10,554 nt of DNA from Candidatus Gastranaerophilales bacterium (GTDB lineage Bacteria; Cyanobacteriota; Vampirovibrionia; Gastranaerophilales; Gastranaerophilaceae): positions 1 to 10,554 of the forward strand of contig JAJQHF010000070.1 in NCBI GenBank assembly GCA_021199975.1, written 5' to 3'. The translations under genes and the position numbers were made by a program. Below the pieces are notes generated by a model that was not told where the DNA came from, did not search any database, and saw nothing but the letters and a program-made list of their open reading frames with translations. Shown here one piece after another: positions 6,300 to 10,554 of this stretch (positions within the stretch are counted from its first letter, which is position 1; each line of letters starts with the position of its first letter).

Positions 6300-8798
6300 T
6301 TGGTTTTTGGTGCCGATGAATGGAAATTGTCGCTTGCCGTAAATTTTTCAATGGTAGGAAATGTCCTTTTGTCTTTATATTGGCAAAGACCCGATAAAGA
6401 TGATATTATTCCGTTTGAAGAGGTCAGATATTTTTCACGTCAATTAAAATGGGGAAGATATAAAAATAAAATATTCCCTATTAATGTCACTCTTTCTTCA
6501 CTGCCTCAAAATCTTATAAAATCAACTTTTACGGATGTAAAAGATGCGGAAGGGGCTAAATTTCTATATGAAGAACTCCCTAAATTAAGAGAACTTATTC
6601 CATGTGAAGTTTCGGAAATAATAGATAAATTAACACTCGAGCAAAAACCGCCTTTAAATATTGTTACAATGGGGCTTGATTATGACGGTGCGTTAAAAGC
6701 CGAACTCGAATTTGATTATGACGGAACAAGGGTTGCTTATTCAAAATCCGCTTCTAAAAGCCCTTATGTTACAATTAAAAAACCTAAAGAAGATTTGCTT
6801 TACTGGGTTAAAAGAAATATTCAGCACGAAGAAAGCTCATATCAAATGTTATTAGCCTGCAAATTCGCACCCATGCAGACAAATAACCTTGCAATAGAAA
6901 AAGAAAATGCCATAGATTTTTATAATTACTATCTTAAAAAAGCAGGTGACGGCTGGAGATTTGAAGAAAAAGATGATATGTCTTTCTTTAAATTATCGCC
7001 CAAATCGTTAGAAATAATTGCGGATATAGATTTTTCGGCAGACTCAACGGACAGTTTTGAAGTTATATTATACGGAAAAGTCGGAGATGAAGAAATTTCA
7101 TTTGATGAAATTTATGATATCATCATTGAAGGAGATAAGTATCTTAGAGTCAAAAATTACGGATTTGTTGAAGTTCCCGCTCAGGATATATTTTCTGTAT
7201 TAAAATCCTTTAATACATTTGACGTATATAAAAATGAAGATAACAGATATGTTGTAAAAACATATCGTGCCGGTTTGCTTTCCGAAATGCAAAATTTAGG
7301 ATTTAAATTAAAAATGAGCCGCAAATTTTCAACATTTTGGAAACAAATTTCAACCTTCTCTACAATGGATAATGCACCGCTTCCAAAGGGTATTAATGCT
7401 GAATTAAGAGAATATCAATATAAAGGTTTCAGCTGGCTGTGGTTCTTATACAAGTACGGTCTAAATGGAATACTTGCAGATGATATGGGGCTTGGTAAAA
7501 CTTTGCAGGCTCTGACTTTACTGCAAAAAGCGAAAGAAAAAGATAAGAAAGCTCCGAGTTTGGTTATCTGCCCTACTTCCGTTGTTTTTAACTGGGAATC
7601 CGAAGTTCAAAAATTTATTCCAAGCTTAAAATGCTTAAAATTAAGCGGTACCGAAAGAAAAGAACATTTTAAAGAAATTCCCAAACATGATATTATTATC
7701 ACAAGTTATGCCCTTATAAGACGTGATATTGATAAGCTTAAAAAATATGAATTCCGATATATAATTTTAGATGAATCACAAAACATAAAAAATCCCGAAT
7801 CCATAACGGCAAAATCGGTAAAAAAATTAATCAGCCAGCATAAATTGGCATTATCAGGAACCCCTATTGAAAATAAACTTGAAGAATTATGGTCTGTTTT
7901 TGACTTTTTAATGCCGGGATTTCTGTTAAATCAATCGGAATTTAATTACAGATATGTAACTCCGATTGTGGACAGAGGTGAAAAAATTGTAGAGAAACGA
8001 TTAAAATCACAAATCTATCCGTTTATTTTGCGCCGTATGAAACGTGATGTAGCTAAAGACCTGCCTGATAAAGTTGAAAATATTGCATACTGTGAACTTA
8101 CACCTGAACAGCACGATTTTTACCTTGAAGTATTGGATTCAACAAAAGAAGAATTGTTCAAATCAATTGCCCAAAACGGCTTAGAGAAGAGCAGAATGTC
8201 AATATTCTCAGCATTGTTAAGACTCCGCCAAATTTGCTGTCATCCTCGTTTATATGATAAAGAAAATAAAAAAGGCGTACTTACTTCAGGCAAATTTGAG
8301 CAGTTAAAATCCATGCTTGAGGAAATTATATCCGAAGGACACAGAATTCTTCTGTTCTCTCAATTTGTAGATATGCTTGATATTATTAAAGAATGGCTTG
8401 TAAAAGAAGGTATTAAACATGAATATTTAACCGGTTCAACCAAAAACAGACAAGAGGTTGTTGAAAGGTTTAATACTGACAGTTCTATTCCGATATTTCT
8501 TGTCAGCTTAAAAGCAGGCGGAACGGGTTTAAATTTAACGGGGGCAGATTATGTTATTCATTATGACCCGTGGTGGAATCCTGCCGTTGAAGATCAGGCA
8601 ACAGACAGAGCATACCGTATAGGTCAGACAAAAAAAGTTTTTGTTTACCGTTTAATTACAAAAAATACGGTTGAAGAGAAAATTCAAAAATTAAAACAAG
8701 ATAAAAGAAATCTTGTGGATTCCGTTATATCCGTTGACCGTAATATAAGTAAAACTCTTACTTATGCTGATTTACAGGATATTTTTACTTTAGATTAA
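6300..8798 (+). CDS. SNF2-family DEAD/DEAH-like ATPase (helicase-like motor), C-terminal part of the interrupted gene
   Basis: The 832 residues counted from the TTG at 6300 hold the motor of a Swi2/Snf2-type double-stranded DNA translocase. Residues about 1-360 resemble the bacterial SNF2-associated region. Then comes the SNF2_N ATPase lobe: Walker A in DDMGLGKT at 394-401, the ICPTSVVFNWE block, motif II as DESQ at 491-494, and LALSGTPIENKLEELWS. The helicase C-terminal lobe follows: HRILLFSQFVDML, LVSLKAGGTGLNLT, DPWWNPAVEDQATDRAYRIGQ and VFVYRLI. All motor motifs look intact. The start is uncertain: neither the TTG at 6300 nor the ATG at 6351 has a ribosome binding site, and homologous-looking protein extends upstream to 6189, directly after the TAA. 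The natural gene most likely began at 5622. If the stop is real, the motor is probably poorly expressed. Cellular role is unknown; the family remodels protein-DNA complexes and is linked to repair or transcription. Confidence 0.85.
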   Translation: MVFGADEWKLSLAVNFSMVGNVLLSLYWQRPDKDDIIPFEEVRYFSRQLKWGRYKNKIFPINVTLSSLPQNLIKSTFTDVKDAEGAKFLYEELPKLRELIPCEVSEIIDKLTLEQKPPLNIVTMGLDYDGALKAELEFDYDGTRVAYSKSASKSPYVTIKKPKEDLLYWVKRNIQHEESSYQMLLACKFAPMQTNNLAIEKENAIDFYNYYLKKAGDGWRFEEKDDMSFFKLSPKSLEIIADIDFSADSTDSFEVILYGKVGDEEISFDEIYDIIIEGDKYLRVKNYGFVEVPAQDIFSVLKSFNTFDVYKNEDNRYVVKTYRAGLLSEMQNLGFKLKMSRKFSTFWKQISTFSTMDNAPLPKGINAELREYQYKGFSWLWFLYKYGLNGILADDMGLGKTLQALTLLQKAKEKDKKAPSLVICPTSVVFNWESEVQKFIPSLKCLKLSGTERKEHFKEIPKHDIIITSYALIRRDIDKLKKYEFRYIILDESQNIKNPESITAKSVKKLISQHKLALSGTPIENKLEELWSVFDFLMPGFLLNQSEFNYRYVTPIVDRGEKIVEKRLKSQIYPFILRRMKRDVAKDLPDKVENIAYCELTPEQHDFYLEVLDSTKEELFKSIAQNGLEKSRMSIFSALLRLRQICCHPRLYDKENKKGVLTSGKFEQLKSMLEEIISEGHRILLFSQFVDMLDIIKEWLVKEGIKHEYLTGSTKNRQEVVERFNTDSSIPIFLVSLKAGGTGLNLTGADYVIHYDPWWNPAVEDQATDRAYRIGQTKKVFVYRLITKNTVEEKIQKLKQDKRNLVDSVISVDRNISKTLTYADLQDIFTLD

Positions 8799-8851
8799 AG
8801 ACTTAAATTCGGATATAAAAGCAATAATAACAATATTAATTTAACTTTTTA

Positions 8852-8879
8852 TTGACATGTAAAAATAAATTCTTATATA
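8852..8879 (+). promoter_or_regulatory. Promoter overlapping the start of the zinc-knuckle gene, likely leaderless
   Basis: A perfect -35 box TTGACA (8852-8857) is followed after 16 bases by TATATA (8874-8879, four of six matches to TATAAT; an alternative is 18 bases away at 8876-8881). Transcription would then begin at about 8886, which is the A of the ATG. No Shine-Dalgarno site is present before that ATG, which fits a leaderless mRNA. No terminator hairpin for the SNF2 gene was found in 8799-8850. Confidence 0.5.
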
Positions 8880-8885
8880 TAAAAT

Positions 8886-9263
8886 ATGATTTTTGATTTT
8901 CTCATAAAAAAACACGAATGCCGTCATACTAATGTTCCTATTGATGTTGATGAAGCATACTGCCCTGATTGCGGAGCTTTAATAAGAAACCAATGGTTTA
9001 TAATCCGCTGCAGCTGCTGCAATATTAAGAGAAAAGCACATACCGAATATAACGAAATTAAACCTGATACCAAATACTGCCCGAACTGCGGCGGAACGGA
9101 TTTTTATGTACAAGAGCTTGAAAAACTTAATTTTATGGAGGTTCGTTATGCAATTTTAAAAAAAGTCATAATACCTCAAACTACATATACTGCACGTCAA
9201 ATATGGATAGAAAAGGAGGAAAATCAACAAAAAGAAAGAAAGTTATTGGAATGCAGGAAATAA
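8886..9263 (+). CDS. Unassigned small protein with two zinc-knuckle pairs
   Basis: I do not recognise a named family for this 125-residue protein. It carries CxH at 12-14, CPDCG at 26-30, CSCC at 42-45 and CPNCG at 65-69. The cysteines can be paired as two zinc sites: Cys12/His14 with Cys26/Cys29, and Cys42/Cys45 with Cys65/Cys68, the second being a standard zinc ribbon. After residue 70 the chain is a non-cysteine segment (EKLNFMEVRYAILKK, then YTARQIWIEKEE) ending in a charged, Lys/Glu/Gln-rich helix-like tail with one more Cys. There is no signal peptide or membrane segment. Zinc ribbons of this size often bind nucleic acid or act as adaptors, but nothing here fixes a function. The first ATG is the only sensible start, since the next Met is near residue 84, beyond all the zinc ligands. 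Confidence 0.65.
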   Translation: MIFDFLIKKHECRHTNVPIDVDEAYCPDCGALIRNQWFIIRCSCCNIKRKAHTEYNEIKPDTKYCPNCGGTDFYVQELEKLNFMEVRYAILKKVIIPQTTYTARQIWIEKEENQQKERKLLECRK

Positions 9264-9367
9264 GTCCAGTTTAGTGTGACATTCTGTCGGGATGTTGCTT
9301 TTTCGGCTTCCGTTCACGCTCCGATCTATGAAAATCCGCCCAAACCGCAGTCAAAACGGCTTTTTTA
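9264..9367. other. Non-coding gap between two convergent genes; no clear terminator
   Basis: This 104-base gap separates the zinc-knuckle gene from the end of dnaA. It is locally GC-richer than the other spacers here (for example cttccgttcacgctccgatc). A T6 run at 9361-9366 follows aacggct, and the only matching upstream arm is a 5-bp ccgtt, which is too weak to call a terminator. A short gaca/tgtc hairpin occurs near 9278-9288. Several short words also occur in the leader RNA at 5444-5621, in a different order. Its function is unclear. Confidence 0.35.
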
Positions 9368-10554
9368 TTATGTATTAATTTTTGCCGTTAAATCACTTAT
9401 ATCTTGCGAAAGGTGTCTGTCAACGGCTATATCGTTTTTTACTTTTTGATGAGAATACATTATGGTTGTATGTTTTCTTTTAAAACATTCGCCTACATAT
9501 GGGAAACTCTCTCCTGTCAGTTCTTTTGCAAGATAAATAGCTACCTGTCGGGCATAGGCTGTTTTTGCGGCTCTGTTTGTACTTTTTATGTCCTCCGCCG
9601 AAACATTATAAAATCCTGCCACAATATCAATAATACCGTCAATTGTTACATTTTTTCGCTTTTCACTGTAACCTATGACCTTTTTTACAATATCAACGGT
9701 TATAGGCAGTTCATTTATTGATGTATAAGCACTGACAGTATTAAAAGCACCCTCCAGTTCTCTTACATTTTTATTGTATACAGAGGCTATAAATTCAATA
9801 ACATCATTAGGCATATTAACATTATTATCATTAGAAAGCTTTGTTAAAATTGCCATTCTTGTTTCAATATCAGGAACTTGGATATCTGCAAGCAATCCCA
9901 TTTGAAATCTTGTTTTAAGTCTGTCAGGTGTATTTTCAAATTTTTCGGGAGAACGATCCGACGTAAAAACAATCTGCTTTCCTGAATTATGAAGACTCTC
10001 AAATGTATTAAACATTTCTTCTTCTGTTCTTGCTTTGCCTTCTATAAGCTGAATATCATCCACCAAAAGAACATCAACATTTCTGTATTTATTCCTGAAT
10101 TCATTCATTTTTTTATTTTTATCACCTGCTTTATCCATTCCCTTTACAAGAGAATTAACAAGGTCATTAATAAATTCTTCAGCTTTAACGTATTTAACTT
10201 TTAATTTAGGCTTATGAAAAAGAATATCATGCCCGATAGCTTGAAGCAGGTGAGTTTTACCCAATCCCGAACCTCCGTATATAAACAAAGGATTATATTG
10301 TTTCCCCGGGTCTTTTGCAACTGCGACAGAAACCGCATGTGCAAACTTATTGCCTGCACCCACAACAAAATTATCAAATTTAAATTTTAAATTTAATTTG
10401 CAATCCGACTGCATTTGCTTTAATCCGTCATATTTTGATGATGCGATTTTATTTTCAAGGTTTTTAATAAATTCTTTTTGTTCTTCTTTTTTTGATTTTT
10501 GTTTTTCTTTTTCTAACTGTTTATGCAGATTTTCATCATATATTACTTTAAAAT
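9368..10554 (-). CDS. dnaA: Chromosomal replication initiator DnaA, 5' end cut by the window edge
   Basis: DnaA binds origin DnaA boxes and, in its ATP form, opens the origin for DnaB loading. The frame stays open from the Met codon at 10414 upstream to the window edge, adding 46 codons (ending ...KYDGLKQ before that Met), so 10414 is not the start. About 394 residues are visible; domain I and the start codon are outside. The added part is a Lys/Glu-rich domain II linker. Numbered from the Met at 10414: FDNFVVGAGN near 13-22, Walker A GGSGLGKTH at 47-55, Walker B LLVDD at 116-120, sensor I region TSDRSPEKF, box VII arginine region DRLKTRF at 164-170, and domain IV with ARQVAIYLAKELT near 288-300. 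The recognition motif reads FKRKHTTIMYS at 311-321. The usual form is FGGRDHTTV, so the Asp is Lys and one residue is missing, while the equivalents of E. coli Arg399, His434 and Thr435 are kept. No origin or dnaN is in view. Confidence 0.93.
   Translation of the reverse strand, partial: FKVIYDENLHKQLEKEKQKSKKEEQKEFIKNLENKIASSKYDGLKQMQSDCKLNLKFKFDNFVVGAGNKFAHAVSVAVAKDPGKQYNPLFIYGGSGLGKTHLLQAIGHDILFHKPKLKVKYVKAEEFINDLVNSLVKGMDKAGDKNKKMNEFRNKYRNVDVLLVDDIQLIEGKARTEEEMFNTFESLHNSGKQIVFTSDRSPEKFENTPDRLKTRFQMGLLADIQVPDIETRMAILTKLSNDNNVNMPNDVIEFIASVYNKNVRELEGAFNTVSAYTSINELPITVDIVKKVIGYSEKRKNVTIDGIIDIVAGFYNVSAEDIKSTNRAAKTAYARQVAIYLAKELTGESFPYVGECFKRKHTTIMYSHQKVKNDIAVDRHLSQDISDLTAKINT

Noticed and set aside
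9404..10204. Two + strand frames opposite dnaA
   Set aside because: Both are Phe/Ile/Cys-rich shadows of the dnaA coding strand, with no ribosome site; dnaA is unambiguous.

Overview
The window is AT-rich bacterial chromosome and reads as ordinary vertical gene content, with some accessory or unassigned pieces. Its proteins are rich in Lys, Asn, Ile and Glu. A TolC-type outer-membrane channel implies a diderm cell. The order tig-clpP-clpX, the codon style and the DnaA sequence would fit a non-photosynthetic cyanobacterial relative (Gastranaerophilales / Vampirovibrionia) from an animal gut. That placement is an impression from the proteins, not a computed result, and other AT-rich diderms are possible.

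Left third (1-3361, + strand): a protein quality-control operon of trigger factor (tig), the ClpP peptidase and the ClpX unfoldase. An extended -10 promoter element lies at the window edge. clpX starts on the base after the clpP stop, which suggests translational coupling. The three genes cover nascent-chain folding and targeted proteolysis.

Middle (3393-5400): a convergent TolC-family outer-membrane efflux protein on the - strand has an unusual histidine-rich C-terminal tail. It is divergent from a very small HEXXH metalloprotease-like protein of the SprA-related family, which has its own promoter. No adaptor or inner-membrane pump gene lies next to the tolC homologue.

Right of centre (5401-8798): a 221-base gene-free stretch holds a good promoter followed by a predicted structured leader RNA, including a perfect 11-bp long-range stem that closes a branched core. 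It leads into a large SWIM/SNF2 ATPase gene. That gene is split by one in-frame TAA: 188 codons with the SWIM zinc finger lie before it, and about 869 codons with the helicase-associated domain and motor lie after it. The reading frame is the same on both sides.

Right end (8799-10554): a small unassigned protein with two zinc-knuckle pairs sits behind a promoter placed so close that the mRNA may be leaderless. A 104-base non-coding gap follows. Then comes dnaA on the - strand, whose 5' end (domain I) runs off the window. DnaA has an altered DNA-recognition motif in domain IV.

The best leads are the structured leader upstream of the SNF2 gene, the single nonsense codon in that gene, the His-rich TolC tail and the minimal SprA-like protease. 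No mobile element, CRISPR array, rRNA or tRNA was seen.
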